The translations under genes and the position numbers were made by a program. Positions 9,501 to 20,900 of a stretch of 64,000 bases of DNA are shown here, piece after piece. How positions within the stretch are numbered: the first letter of the stretch is position 1; each line of letters starts with the position of its first letter. Source of the DNA: Xanthomonas fragariae (GTDB lineage: Bacteria > Pseudomonadota > Gammaproteobacteria > Xanthomonadales > Xanthomonadaceae); contig NZ_CP071955.1 of assembly GCF_017603965.1 (NCBI RefSeq), forward strand, positions 1,984,001 through 2,048,000. Reading direction: 5' to 3'. The notes under the pieces were generated by a model. It was not told the DNA's origin, ran no database searches, and saw only the letters and a program-made list of their open reading frames with translations.

Positions 9501-12500
9501 ACCAAATTTAGTGCAATGCCAATCGATCAACTGCGCCAGCTGCCGATGCTCGACCATCACACCCTTGGGCTGCCCGGTGGAGCCGGAGGTGTAGATCACG
9601 TAGGCCAGGTGTGCAGGGTCTAGTCCCGCAACCACGGGATTGGGCGTGCCAAGATCCGATGCATTTACAAAGTCGATATCGATCGCTGGCAATGGCAGTG
9701 CGCTCAGTACGTCACCGCTGAGCACCTCGCGCGTGGCCGCATGTCGCAGCACCGCACGCGGCGCACTGTCTTGCAGCAGATAACGCAAGCGCTCCGATGG
9801 ATAGCTTGGATCCAGCGGCACATAGGCAGCGCCCGCCTTGAGAATCGCCAACAAGCCCACCAGCAATTCGGGGCTGCGCTGGACGCAAATCGCCACCCGA
9901 TCGTCTGGTACGACACCCAGCGTGATCAATTGATCTGCAAGCGCATTGGCGCGTGCATTGAGCTCGGCATAACGCAGCTGCTTGTCCCCACACTCCACCG
10001 CAATCGCATCAGGCGTGCTGGCAGCCTGTCGCTCGACCATCGCCGGGATGGTGCGGTGCGACTCCGCAGGCATCTGTGTGGCGTTGAAGCCGAGCAGCCG
10101 CTGGCGTTCGTCGCACGGCACCACGCAGAGTTGGCCGATCGGGCGATCCGGTGTTTGCTCCAAGGCATCGACCAGTTGCGTCAAAGCCACCTGCATGTAG
10201 GTGCACAGCCGCTTCGCATCGTAGCCGGCGGGCAGATGCCCCGTCAGCTGTACGGTATCTTCCATCTCCTCCACATCAAGCAGTACCGGATAATGGCTTC
10301 CACGCTGCGTTTGCAGTATTTCAATACCCGGCCAAGGCATGGATCGCTCAGATGACAACGGCGCCTGCCGATATGATCGGTAGTTGAGCAGTGCGCTGAA
10401 CAATGGCGACGGTGGCGCCACACCACTGCAACGTTGGGCCTCGCTCAGCGCAGCATGTTCGTGCAACAACAACGCACTCAGTTGTGCATGAACTGCATGG
10501 ACCATTTCGCGCACTGGTTGCTTGGTCAAGCGCACGCGTAAGGGCAATGTATTGATGAACATCCCCATCGCGCGATCCGCGCCCGCGCCTGCCTGCATTC
10601 GTCCCAGTAATACGGTTCCGAACACCACATCATTTGTTGCCGCAACCTGTCCCAGCACGTGCGCCCAGGCGAGGTGATACAGACTGGATGGTGTCACCCC
10701 CAGTTGCGCTGCGCATGCACGTAACCTTCCATGCAGATGAGTCTCAAGCAAGCTCACTGACTGCTCGGCAGAACAACCATCCCCGCGGATGTCCTGCAGA
10801 CCATAAGGCAGCGTGGGCGCTTCGAAATCTCCCAGCGATCGCCGGAAAAATGCCTCCCGCTCTGCTCGATGTTCTTGGCGGCGCGCCTGTGCCACGTAGT
10901 TGCGATATGGAATTGATGCAGCAAGCTGATCGCCATTGCCGGACAAATATGCATGTAGCTCTGCATGCAAGACATGCATCGTGGCCGCATCGTCTACCAG
11001 ATGATGGATCAGCAGCATCGCGACCCAACAGGCACGCATTGTGTCGTAGACGTAGTGGAGCTGGAGCAACGGCGCAGTTGATAGATCCAGACGATACAAT
11101 AGCGGATCAAAGGTCGAATGCAGTTGTTGTACTGAATCCTCATAGCTCCAATCCACTACTAGCTGCGAAACGACCAGCGTCGCTTTCCGCCATACCACCT
11201 GTATTGGGGCATGCAAACCCTCCCAAATCACGCTGGTACGCAAAACATCGTGGCGGTCGATCACTTGCTGCAAGGCTTGCGCAAACTGATCCAGACGATC
11301 GCGGCTGTCGAAAGACAGTTGGGCAGACTGCAGATACGGATCGCCCTGTCTTGCAGCTAAATAGTGATACAGCACACCCTCCTGCAACGGCGCGAGCGGA
11401 TAGATGTCCTGCACGTTCGCAGCTCCGCCGGGCACGGTGGCCACGATGCGGTCGATCGCGTCCTGTGACAACTGCACCAGCGTCAACAGCTCGGGGGTGA
11501 TGCGCTGACAGTCCTGTGGGATCAGGTTCGCAGGCACTTCCACTTCAAGTTCATTGCCAACTGCTGCGGCAAGAGCCACCAGCGTCGATTGCCCGAACAG
11601 CACCCGTACATCGGCGCTTAGGCCATGTTGGCGCATCCGCTCCACCAGCGTCACCGCAAGCAATGAGTGGCCGCCCAACGCAAAAAAGTTATCGTGTCGG
11701 CCGACCTGCTCCACCTGCAATACGTCCGACCACAACTTCGCCAGCAACTGCTCTACTTCTCCTTGCGGCGCCGCATAGTCCTGGCGCGCGTGCGCGTCCG
11801 CATCGGGTGCGGGCAGCGCTTTAAGGTCGAGCTTGCCGTTAAGCGTCAGCGGCCAGCTTTCAAGCATGACGAAAGCGCTTGGCACCATGTAGTCCGCCAG
11901 CACAGTGAGCAGATGCTGACGCAGCACATCAGCTGACGGTACCGACAGTGGGTCGGTTGCGATCGCATAGGCCACCAGTTGTTTGTGCCCGTGGTCATCT
12001 GCACGCGCCACGATGATCGCGTCACGGATGTCCTGGTGTTCAGTGAGCCGAACCTGGATTTCGCCAAGCTCGATGCGAAACCCACGGATCTTGACCTGTT
12101 CGTCGTTGCGGCCCAGGTACTCCAGGTTGCCATCAGGCCGCCAACGAGCGAGGTCGCCACTCTTGTAGAGTCTTGCACCTGGATGAAACGGATCGTCAAT
12201 GAACCGCTCGGCCGTCAGCTCTGGCCTATTCAAATAGCCACGCGCAACGCCAGCACCACCTACATAAAGTTCACCCATCACACCGCTGGGTACCGGTCGG
12301 CGCTGCGCGTCCAGCACATAGAGTCGCAGGTCTGGAATGCGCCGCCCGATCGGACTGACACCGCTACTGTGCGCATCTGTCGGCGACAGCGAGTAATAGG
12401 TGACATGCACTGTCGTTTCGGTGATTCCATACATATTGACCAACTGAGTGGCAGCGTTTTGCGGCATGCCATACCACGGCTTGAGCATGCCCGGCTCCAA

Positions 12501-14981
12501 TGCTTCCCCACCGAAGATCACGACCCGCAGGCAATGTGCTTGCGTCTGCGTTTCCTGCGCGGCGATCAACTGACGGAACGCGCTGGGCGTCTGGTTGAGT
12601 ACGGTCACACCAACCTGACAGAGCAATGCATAGCACTCCTTCGGCGAACGTGTGATCTGCTGCGGCACCACCAATAAACGCCCCCCGTGCAGCAATGCGC
12701 CCCAGATCTCCCACACTGAAAAATCGAATGCGAAGGAATGGAACAGCGCCCAGGTATCGTGCGCATTGAAATCGAACCAAGCGTGGGTCGCGGTGAATAG
12801 GCGGGTCACATTGCGATGCTCCACCAACACGCCCTTGGACTTGCCGCTGGAGCCTGAGGTGTAGATCACGTACGCCAGATGCTCCGGCGCGAGCCCTGCA
12901 ATCTGCGGATTGTGCAAGGGCTGTGCTGTCAGCGGATTGTTTTCGGATGCGTCAATACACAGCTTTGGGCAAGTGACCTGCGGCAGCACCTCGTTGGAAC
13001 GTGTATCGGTCACCAGTGCAACTGGCGCACTGTCGGACAACGTGAAAGTCAATCGGTCCTGTGGCGAAGCAGGATCCAGGGGCACATACGCAGCACCAAC
13101 CTTGAGGATACCAAGCATGCCGATCAGCAACTCGCATCCGCGTTCTATGCACAACGCTACCCGATCGTCCGGGCGCACGCCGAGCTCTAGCAGGCAATGC
13201 GCAAGTTGATTGGCCCGCTGATTAAGCTGGGCATAACTCAGCTGAGTCTGCTCGAACTCTACCGCCACCGCATCGGGCCGCACAGCGGCCTGCGATTCGA
13301 AGATCTGATGCAAAAGAGGTCCCGTCGCAGGCTCCATGCACGGCGTATTGCACTCGACTACCAGTTGCTTGAATTCGGCATCCGACAGGATGGGAAGTTC
13401 GCATACGCGTTGATACGGTGTGCGTTCCAGTGCGTCGACTACGCTGGCCAATGCTGTATGCATATAGCTGCACACACGCGCCGCGCCGACTGCCGGGCTA
13501 ACCTGCGCCGTCAGGCGAAAGCCTACGCCAAGGTCATCCACATTCAGCGTCAACGCATAATTGGTGCGTTCTTCCGCATGCAGAACGTCGATGCCTTGCC
13601 ACACAGCGTCTTCAGCGAATTCGTCAGTGGGAGAAGTATGTCGATAGTTCAGCAGTGCGCTAAACAAGGGGGCCGGCGCTGCGACACCACTGCAACGCTG
13701 CGCCAGCGCCAAGGACACATGCTCATGCGCCAGCAATGCGATCAGTTCTTCATGCATCTTGCGTGCAGCAGCAAGCACCGGTCGATCCAGCTGAACTCTC
13801 AACGGTAATGTATTGATGAACATTCCCAATCCCAGGGTGGTCTCGGCATTGCCCTGCATACGGCCTAGCAATACGGTGCCGAACACCACATCGTCGCGCG
13901 TGCAGGTACATCCAAGCACGTGTGCCCAGGCCAGATGATGCAGACTCGCCGCGCTGATCCCCAACAGTCGCGCCTGTCGTCGTAACCGTCTGCTGAGGTC
14001 AGGCATGACTGACAAACTCGACTCTTCGATCGTGTTCCCATCACTTTGCTGATCGCGCAAGCCAAACGGTAAAGTCGGTTCATCCACGTCACGCAAGCGC
14101 TGCTCGAAAAAATCGCGATGTTCTTGGTCCCTCGAACCCAAACGCGCCTGCATCACATAAGCGCGATATGGCTTCTGCGCAGGCAATGTGTGGGCATTGC
14201 CAAGCAGGCACACCTGCAGTTCATATCTCAAGGTCTGCAATGCAAAATGGTCAAGCACCAAGTGGTGAAATAACAACATTCCCACCCAGCGCAGGTTGGC
14301 AGGATCATGGGCATAAACTAGTTTGAGTAAGGGTGCGCACTGCAGATTCAATGCATGTTTGCGCGCACCGAATCGCTGCTGCAACTGTTCGATGATCGCA
14401 CCGTTTTCCGGATCGCAGTCGACCTGTTCCATCGGTAGCGTGGCCTGCCGCCACACCACCTGCACCGGTGTATCCAGCTCCTCCCAGACGATGCTGGAAC
14501 GCAGAATATCGTGGCGATCGATCACCTGCTGCAAGGCGGTGATGAAGGCATGCAGCCGCTGCTGATCCGAGAATGCAAACTGTGCCTGTAACAGATAGGG
14601 GTCACCCTGTGCCGCGGATAAATGGTGATAAAGCACGCCTTCCTGCAATGGCGCTAGCGGGTAGATATCCTGCACGTTTGACACACCGCCCGGCACCGTT
14701 GCCACGATGCGATCGATCTGTTGCTGGGTCAACTCGACTAAAGGCAGCATGGAGGGGGTAATGCTGGCCGTTGTGTGCGCAAGACCGGAATGATCCGGAT
14801 CTGCAACTGCTGGCGCATGTTGCAGCAGTTCGATCAGCAGCGCCTTATGTTCGCGTAGTGCCGCAATCATCGACGCGTCACCGAGTGAAGCCTTATTGCC
14901 ACGGACGACTAATTGTCCGTCCTTGAGCGAGAGCTCGACACCTTTCTGCTTCAGCGATTCAATGAACTCTGATGTGATCAC
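6555..14981 (-). CDS. Nonribosomal peptide synthetase, terminal two modules: dock-C-A(Thr)-T-C-A(Leu)-T-TE-TE
   Basis: A 2808-residue NRPS. An N-terminal ~55-residue TubC-like docking domain comes first. C domain 1 has the extended motif HHLSAAQGD and HHLVLDH at about residue 239. A domain 1 has specificity residues that I read as D-F-W-N-I-G-M-V-H-K, the classic Thr code. A carrier protein (GGHS, ~1102) follows, then C domain 2 ([16 protein letters not shown]). A domain 2 reads D-A-W-F-L-G-N-V-V-K, a classic Leu code. A carrier protein (~2180) follows. Two thioesterases close the protein: GWSFGG (Ser2312) with GDHHTM, and GHSFGG (Ser2606) with GDHFTAL. The start is a GTG at 14981 that overlaps the upstream NRPS stop (GTGA). 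It should add residues 4 and 5 and release the product. The specificities are motif readings, not measured. Confidence 0.92.
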   Translation of the reverse strand: MITSEFIESLKQKGVELSLKDGQLVVRGNKASLGDASMIAALREHKALLIELLQHAPAVADPDHSGLAHTTASITPSMLPLVELTQQQIDRIVATVPGGVSNVQDIYPLAPLQEGVLYHHLSAAQGDPYLLQAQFAFSDQQRLHAFITALQQVIDRHDILRSSIVWEELDTPVQVVWRQATLPMEQVDCDPENGAIIEQLQQRFGARKHALNLQCAPLLKLVYAHDPANLRWVGMLLFHHLVLDHFALQTLRYELQVCLLGNAHTLPAQKPYRAYVMQARLGSRDQEHRDFFEQRLRDVDEPTLPFGLRDQQSDGNTIEESSLSVMPDLSRRLRRQARLLGISAASLHHLAWAHVLGCTCTRDDVVFGTVLLGRMQGNAETTLGLGMFINTLPLRVQLDRPVLAAARKMHEELIALLAHEHVSLALAQRCSGVAAPAPLFSALLNYRHTSPTDEFAEDAVWQGIDVLHAEERTNYALTLNVDDLGVGFRLTAQVSPAVGAARVCSYMHTALASVVDALERTPYQRVCELPILSDAEFKQLVVECNTPCMEPATGPLLHQIFESQAAVRPDAVAVEFEQTQLSYAQLNQRANQLAHCLLELGVRPDDRVALCIERGCELLIGMLGILKVGAAYVPLDPASPQDRLTFTLSDSAPVALVTDTRSNEVLPQVTCPKLCIDASENNPLTAQPLHNPQIAGLAPEHLAYVIYTSGSSGKSKGVLVEHRNVTRLFTATHAWFDFNAHDTWALFHSFAFDFSVWEIWGALLHGGRLLVVPQQITRSPKECYALLCQVGVTVLNQTPSAFRQLIAAQETQTQAHCLRVVIFGGEALEPGMLKPWYGMPQNAATQLVNMYGITETTVHVTYYSLSPTDAHSSGVSPIGRRIPDLRLYVLDAQRRPVPSGVMGELYVGGAGVARGYLNRPELTAERFIDDPFHPGARLYKSGDLARWRPDGNLEYLGRNDEQVKIRGFRIELGEIQVRLTEHQDIRDAIIVARADDHGHKQLVAYAIATDPLSVPSADVLRQHLLTVLADYMVPSAFVMLESWPLTLNGKLDLKALPAPDADAHARQDYAAPQGEVEQLLAKLWSDVLQVEQVGRHDNFFALGGHSLLAVTLVERMRQHGLSADVRVLFGQSTLVALAAAVGNELEVEVPANLIPQDCQRITPELLTLVQLSQDAIDRIVATVPGGAANVQDIYPLAPLQEGVLYHYLAARQGDPYLQSAQLSFDSRDRLDQFAQALQQVIDRHDVLRTSVIWEGLHAPIQVVWRKATLVVSQLVVDWSYEDSVQQLHSTFDPLLYRLDLSTAPLLQLHYVYDTMRACWVAMLLIHHLVDDAATMHVLHAELHAYLSGNGDQLAASIPYRNYVAQARRQEHRAEREAFFRRSLGDFEAPTLPYGLQDIRGDGCSAEQSVSLLETHLHGRLRACAAQLGVTPSSLYHLAWAHVLGQVAATNDVVFGTVLLGRMQAGAGADRAMGMFINTLPLRVRLTKQPVREMVHAVHAQLSALLLHEHAALSEAQRCSGVAPPSPLFSALLNYRSYRQAPLSSERSMPWPGIEILQTQRGSHYPVLLDVEEMEDTVQLTGHLPAGYDAKRLCTYMQVALTQLVDALEQTPDRPIGQLCVVPCDERQRLLGFNATQMPAESHRTIPAMVERQAASTPDAIAVECGDKQLRYAELNARANALADQLITLGVVPDDRVAICVQRSPELLVGLLAILKAGAAYVPLDPSYPSERLRYLLQDSAPRAVLRHAATREVLSGDVLSALPLPAIDIDFVNASDLGTPNPVVAGLDPAHLAYVIYTSGSTGQPKGVMVEHRQLAQLIDWHCTKFGVQAGSRTSSVAGLSFDAAAWEIWPTLCAGGCLLVPAGDNDVDALLRWWHAQELDVSFLPTPIAEHAFASGIMPKRLTHLLVGGDRLRQVPAGLPFAVHNNYGPTETTVVATSSEVVPETLHPSIGKPLPHLRAYVLDAQRQLTPLRVVGELYLGGTAVARGYLGREALTAERFIDDPLHPGERMYRTGDLCRWLEDGSLDYVGRNDAQVKIRGRRIELGEIEVHLLAHAQVREAVVLAREDVAGDKRLVAYVIAQDAQQVPMAEVLSEDLRSVLADYMVPEAFVFLDAWPLTPNGKLDRKALPMPDAAARSLQCYEPPADALEQTLAEIWQSVLGVERVGRHDNFFQLGGHSLLVVRLSGLLEQAQLTIPLGELLQHSTLAAMAAAIQRYQHDRPDLHTPRTSAVVAVRAAGTQRPLFLVHDFTGLDLYFSALGQHIEPDVPVYGLSAIPLGEFQPCTVEELATRLLANLRTVQAHGPYRIAGWSFGGLLAYEMVTQLVSCDEQVEFVGLIDTYYPTQVDLGPAFREPELTQRYLLLQHCLAATSEHDDPQSSTHCLTALIEQVQQWTLEALIAFCHLRNWLPKQWAGHSDTALLNYLAREAGHGHAHRHYVPMPVTTPIHLFTANDVLPTRASSDAPLGWQSLLPAPMLKLVVVPGDHHTMLEQPHVAALGAALSSAMDTASRLPAHRQHKHLPLTCIHKGLPTQTPVICVPGAGANVAGFVDLSSALGESWPVYGLQPRGLEGEQLPYGSVEVAAQAYVRALAQALPDRTVHLLGHSFGGWVAYEMACMLSARGFAVASLTLIDCEVLGGDGMAGKPYTATAVLECLIKLLQVDSGVDFGISLETFRYMDNAAQLQAVHAGMVRAGLLPRRSVPEAIRGMVQVFGMALRTAYTPAARFGGPLRLVLADDPLLDAEQNRLEHHAKSAAWKALAPQLRVWRGPGDHFTALRAPHVQHFVTWWKKTMEVERQDQSQTELLRP
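8440..11677 (-). repeat. 3,238-bp intragenic NRPS repeat, copy in the terminal NRPS gene
   Basis: Runs from the GGHS core of carrier protein 1 through C2 and A2 to the GGHS core of carrier protein 2. I found no difference from 15102-18339 (offset 6,662): translations in all frames agree and the lines I compared match base for base. Outside 8440 and 11677 the two copies diverge at once. Confidence 0.92.
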
Positions 14982-17900
14982 AGCACAATCTCCACCCGCT
15001 CAATCGCAGCCGCGTAATCAGATAGCTTGGGTTGATCGAATAAGGTGCGGACATCAGCCTCAATGCCTTCCTGCCTGATCCGCTCCACCAGCGTGACGGC
15101 AAGCAACGAATGCCCGCCCAGCTGGAAGAAATTATCGTGCCGCCCCACTCGCTCCACGCCCAACACCGACTGCCAGATCTCGGCCAAGGTCTGCTCCAAT
15201 GCATCGGCCGGCGGCTCATAGCACTGCAGGCTGCGCGCAGCAGCATCGGGCATTGGCAGCGCCTTGCGATCGAGTTTGCCGTTGGGCGTCAGCGGCCAAG
15301 CATCCAGGAACACAAATGCCTCGGGCACCATGTAGTCGGCCAGCACACTGCGCAGGTCCTCGCTCAAGACCTCAGCCATCGGTACCTGTTGTGCATCTTG
15401 CGCGATGACATAGGCCACCAGGCGCTTGTCACCCGCCACATCTTCGCGCGCCAGTACCACTGCCTCACGTACTTGTGCGTGCGCAAGCAGGTGCACCTCG
15501 ATCTCGCCCAACTCGATGCGCCTGCCTCGGATCTTGACCTGCGCATCGTTGCGGCCGACGTAGTCGAGGCTGCCGTCTTCCAACCACCGACACAGGTCGC
15601 CGGTGCGGTACATACGTTCGCCTGGATGCAACGGGTCATCGATAAAGCGCTCGGCAGTCAACGCCTCGCGCCCGAGGTAACCTCGCGCCACGGCCGTACC
15701 GCCGAGATACAACTCGCCAACCACCCTCAAGGGTGTCAATTGCCGTTGCGCATCCAGCACATAGGCACGCAGGTGTGGCAGTGGTTTACCGATCGAAGGA
15801 TGCAGCGTCTCCGGCACCACCTCGCTACTGGTCGCCACCACGGTGGTCTCGGTCGGCCCGTAATTGTTATGGACAGCAAACGGCAGCCCTGCCGGAACCT
15901 GGCGCAAGCGATCACCGCCAACCAGCAGATGCGTCAACCGCTTCGGCATGATGCCGGATGCAAATGCATGCTCGGCAATGGGCGTCGGCAGGAAGCTCAC
16001 GTCCAGTTCCTGTGCATGCCACCAACGCAGCAAGGCATCCACATCGTTATCGCCAGCCGGCACGAGTAGGCAGCCACCGGCACACAGGGTCGGCCAGATT
16101 TCCCAGGCGGCCGCATCAAAGCTCAGGCCCGCCACGCTGGAGGTGCGCGATCCTGCCTGCACACCAAATTTAGTGCAATGCCAATCGATCAACTGCGCCA
16201 GCTGCCGATGCTCGACCATCACACCCTTGGGCTGCCCGGTGGAGCCGGAGGTGTAGATCACGTAGGCCAGGTGTGCAGGGTCTAGTCCCGCAACCACGGG
16301 ATTGGGCGTGCCAAGATCCGATGCATTTACAAAGTCGATATCGATCGCTGGCAATGGCAGTGCGCTCAGTACGTCACCGCTGAGCACCTCGCGCGTGGCC
16401 GCATGTCGCAGCACCGCACGCGGCGCACTGTCTTGCAGCAGATAACGCAAGCGCTCCGATGGATAGCTTGGATCCAGCGGCACATAGGCAGCGCCCGCCT
16501 TGAGAATCGCCAACAAGCCCACCAGCAATTCGGGGCTGCGCTGGACGCAAATCGCCACCCGATCGTCTGGTACGACACCCAGCGTGATCAATTGATCTGC
16601 AAGCGCATTGGCGCGTGCATTGAGCTCGGCATAACGCAGCTGCTTGTCCCCACACTCCACCGCAATCGCATCAGGCGTGCTGGCAGCCTGTCGCTCGACC
16701 ATCGCCGGGATGGTGCGGTGCGACTCCGCAGGCATCTGTGTGGCGTTGAAGCCGAGCAGCCGCTGGCGTTCGTCGCACGGCACCACGCAGAGTTGGCCGA
16801 TCGGGCGATCCGGTGTTTGCTCCAAGGCATCGACCAGTTGCGTCAAAGCCACCTGCATGTAGGTGCACAGCCGCTTCGCATCGTAGCCGGCGGGCAGATG
16901 CCCCGTCAGCTGTACGGTATCTTCCATCTCCTCCACATCAAGCAGTACCGGATAATGGCTTCCACGCTGCGTTTGCAGTATTTCAATACCCGGCCAAGGC
17001 ATGGATCGCTCAGATGACAACGGCGCCTGCCGATATGATCGGTAGTTGAGCAGTGCGCTGAACAATGGCGACGGTGGCGCCACACCACTGCAACGTTGGG
17101 CCTCGCTCAGCGCAGCATGTTCGTGCAACAACAACGCACTCAGTTGTGCATGAACTGCATGGACCATTTCGCGCACTGGTTGCTTGGTCAAGCGCACGCG
17201 TAAGGGCAATGTATTGATGAACATCCCCATCGCGCGATCCGCGCCCGCGCCTGCCTGCATTCGTCCCAGTAATACGGTTCCGAACACCACATCATTTGTT
17301 GCCGCAACCTGTCCCAGCACGTGCGCCCAGGCGAGGTGATACAGACTGGATGGTGTCACCCCCAGTTGCGCTGCGCATGCACGTAACCTTCCATGCAGAT
17401 GAGTCTCAAGCAAGCTCACTGACTGCTCGGCAGAACAACCATCCCCGCGGATGTCCTGCAGACCATAAGGCAGCGTGGGCGCTTCGAAATCTCCCAGCGA
17501 TCGCCGGAAAAATGCCTCCCGCTCTGCTCGATGTTCTTGGCGGCGCGCCTGTGCCACGTAGTTGCGATATGGAATTGATGCAGCAAGCTGATCGCCATTG
17601 CCGGACAAATATGCATGTAGCTCTGCATGCAAGACATGCATCGTGGCCGCATCGTCTACCAGATGATGGATCAGCAGCATCGCGACCCAACAGGCACGCA
17701 TTGTGTCGTAGACGTAGTGGAGCTGGAGCAACGGCGCAGTTGATAGATCCAGACGATACAATAGCGGATCAAAGGTCGAATGCAGTTGTTGTACTGAATC
17801 CTCATAGCTCCAATCCACTACTAGCTGCGAAACGACCAGCGTCGCTTTCCGCCATACCACCTGTATTGGGGCATGCAAACCCTCCCAAATCACGCTGGTA

Positions 17901-20900
17901 CGCAAAACATCGTGGCGGTCGATCACTTGCTGCAAGGCTTGCGCAAACTGATCCAGACGATCGCGGCTGTCGAAAGACAGTTGGGCAGACTGCAGATACG
18001 GATCGCCCTGTCTTGCAGCTAAATAGTGATACAGCACACCCTCCTGCAACGGCGCGAGCGGATAGATGTCCTGCACGTTCGCAGCTCCGCCGGGCACGGT
18101 GGCCACGATGCGGTCGATCGCGTCCTGTGACAACTGCACCAGCGTCAACAGCTCGGGGGTGATGCGCTGACAGTCCTGTGGGATCAGGTTCGCAGGCACT
18201 TCCACTTCAAGTTCATTGCCAACTGCTGCGGCAAGAGCCACCAGCGTCGATTGCCCGAACAGCACCCGTACATCGGCGCTTAGGCCATGTTGGCGCATCC
18301 GCTCCACCAGCGTCACCGCAAGCAATGAGTGGCCGCCCAGCTGGAAGAAATTATCGTGCCGCCCCACTCGCTCCACGCCCAACACCGACTGCCAGATCTC
18401 GGCCAAGGTCTGCTCCAATGCATCGGTCGGCGGCTCATAGCACTGCAGGCTGCGCGCAGCAGCATCGGGCATTGGCAGCGCCTTGCGATCGAGTTTGCCG
18501 TTGGGCGTCAGCGGCCAAGCATCCAGGAACACAAATGCCTCGGGCACCATGTAGTCGGCCAGCACACTGCGCAGGTCCTCGCTCAAGACCTCAGCCATCG
18601 GTACCTGTTGTGCATCTTGCGCGATGACATAGGCCACCAGGCGCTTGTCACCCGCCACATCTTCGCGCGCCAGTACCACTGCCTCACGTACTTGTGCGTG
18701 CGCAAGCAGGTGCACCTCGATCTCGCCCAACTCGATGCGCCTGCCTCGGATCTTGACCTGCGCATCGTTGCGGCCGACGTAGTCGAGGCTGCCGTCTTCC
18801 AACCACCGACACAGGTCGCCGGTGCGGTACATACGTTCGCCTGGATGCAACGGGTCATCGATAAAGCGCTCGGCAGTCAACGCCTCGCGCCCGAGGTAAC
18901 CTCGCGCCACGGCCGTACCGCCGAGATACAACTCGCCAACCACCCTCAAGGGTGTCAATTGCCGTTGCGCATCCAGCACATAGGCACGCAGGTGTGGCAG
19001 TGGTTTACCGATCGAAGGATGCAGCGTCTCCGGCACCACCTCGCTACTGGTCGCCACCACGGTGGTCTCGGTCGGCCCGTAATTGTTATGGACAGCAAAC
19101 GGCAGCCCTGCCGGAACCTGGCGCAAGCGATCACCGCCAACCAGCAGATGCGTCAACCGCTTCGGCATGATGCCGGATGCAAATGCATGCTCGGCAATGG
19201 GCGTCGGCAGGAAGCTCACGTCCAGTTCCTGTGCATGCCACCAACGCAGCAAGGCATCCACATCGTTATCGCCAGCCGGCACGAGTAGGCAGCCACCGGC
19301 ACACAGGGTCGGCCAGATTTCCCAGGCGGCCGCATCAAAGCTCAGGCCCGCCACGCTGGAGGTGCGCGATCCTGCCTGCACACCAAATTTAGTGCAATGC
19401 CAATCGATCAACTGCGCCAGCTGCCGATGCTCGACCATCACACCCTTGGGCTGCCCGGTGGAGCCGGAGGTGTAGATCACGTAGGCCAGGTGTGCAGGGT
19501 CTAGTCCCGCAACCACGGGATTGGGCGTGCCAAGATCCGATGCATTTACAAAGTCGATATCGATCGCTGGCAATGGCAGTGCGCTCAGTACGTCACCGCT
19601 GAGCACCTCGCGCGTGGCCGCATGTCGCAGCACCGCACGCGGCGCACTGTCTTGCAGCAGATAACGCAAGCGCTCCGATGGATAGCTTGGATCCAGCGGC
19701 ACATAGGCAGCGCCCGCCTTGAGAATCGCCAACAAGCCCACCAGCAATTCGGGGCTGCGCTGGACGCAAATCGCCACCCGATCGTCTGGCACGACACCCA
19801 GCGTGATCAATTGATCTGCAAGCGCATTGGCGCGTGCATTGAGCTCGGCATAACGCAGCTGCTTGTGCCCACACTCCACCGCAATCGCATCAGGCGTGCT
19901 GGCAGCCTGTCGCTCGACCATCGCCGGGATGGTGCGGTGCGACTCCGCAGGCATCTGTGTGGCGTTGAAGCCGAGCAGCCGCTGGCGTTCGTCGCACGGC
20001 ACCACGCAGAGTTGGCCGATCGGGCGATCCGGTGTTTGCTCCAAGGCATCGACCAGTTGCGTCAAAGCCACCTGCATGTAGGTGCACAGGCGATCTGCGT
20101 CGAACGCAACAGCGGCAAGCAATGTCAACTGCGAACCGTCGCCCAGGTCATCCACTGACAGACTCAATGGATACGTGCTGCGCTCTTCCCCGCCCAGGAT
20201 GTCGATACCCGGCCAGGCATCCAGCACGGTGCCGCCAAGCCTTTCTCTGCTTGTCCTGCGATAGTTCAGCAACGTGTTGAACAAGGGGCGCGAGGCGGTG
20301 ATACCGCTGCAACGTTGAGCCACTGTCAGCGAAGTATGCTCGTGCGACAGCATGGCGCTCAGTCGTGCATGCGTCTGCTCGATGGTCGCACGGACAGCTA
20401 CAGGCCCCAGACTGACCCGTATCGGCAGCGTGTTGATAAACATCCCAATGGCACGCTCGATGTCTCTCCCGTGGGTCCTGCCAAGCAACACCGTGCCGAA
20501 TACCACGTCCTGCTGTCCAGCCACCGCACCCAGCACCTGCGCCCAGGCGACATGATAAAGGCTGGCCTCTCTCACCCCCAATTGCCTCGCCTGCATGCGC
20601 AGTCGTCGATCCACCGATGGATCAACCGACTTCACTACCTTGCACATGGTGGAGTGATCGGTATCCGGTGCTTCGATCCCAAATGGCAACGTCGGCTCGC
20701 TCACGTCGCCTAGCATTTCCGTAAAGAATGCGGTGTGCTCTTGCGACTGCTGACTCAATCGTGCCTGCATCGTGTAATCACGATAAGGGAACAATGGCGG
20801 CAGCGCGTCATCATCCCCACGTATATGGCATCCCATCTCTTGTAGCAGGCTCTCCACCGACGCCGCATCACCGATCAGATGATGAAAAAGCAATACGCCA

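Noticed and set aside
10634..11500. Long plus-strand open frame (288 codons), repeated exactly at 17296-18162
   Set aside because: It is antisense to the NRPS C domains and repeated only because the NRPS block is duplicated. The composition is Ala/Arg/Pro-rich with no domain.
8440..20089. CRISPR or satellite-type repeat array
   Set aside because: The repeats are multi-kilobase coding modules. No short regularly spaced repeats occur anywhere in the window.
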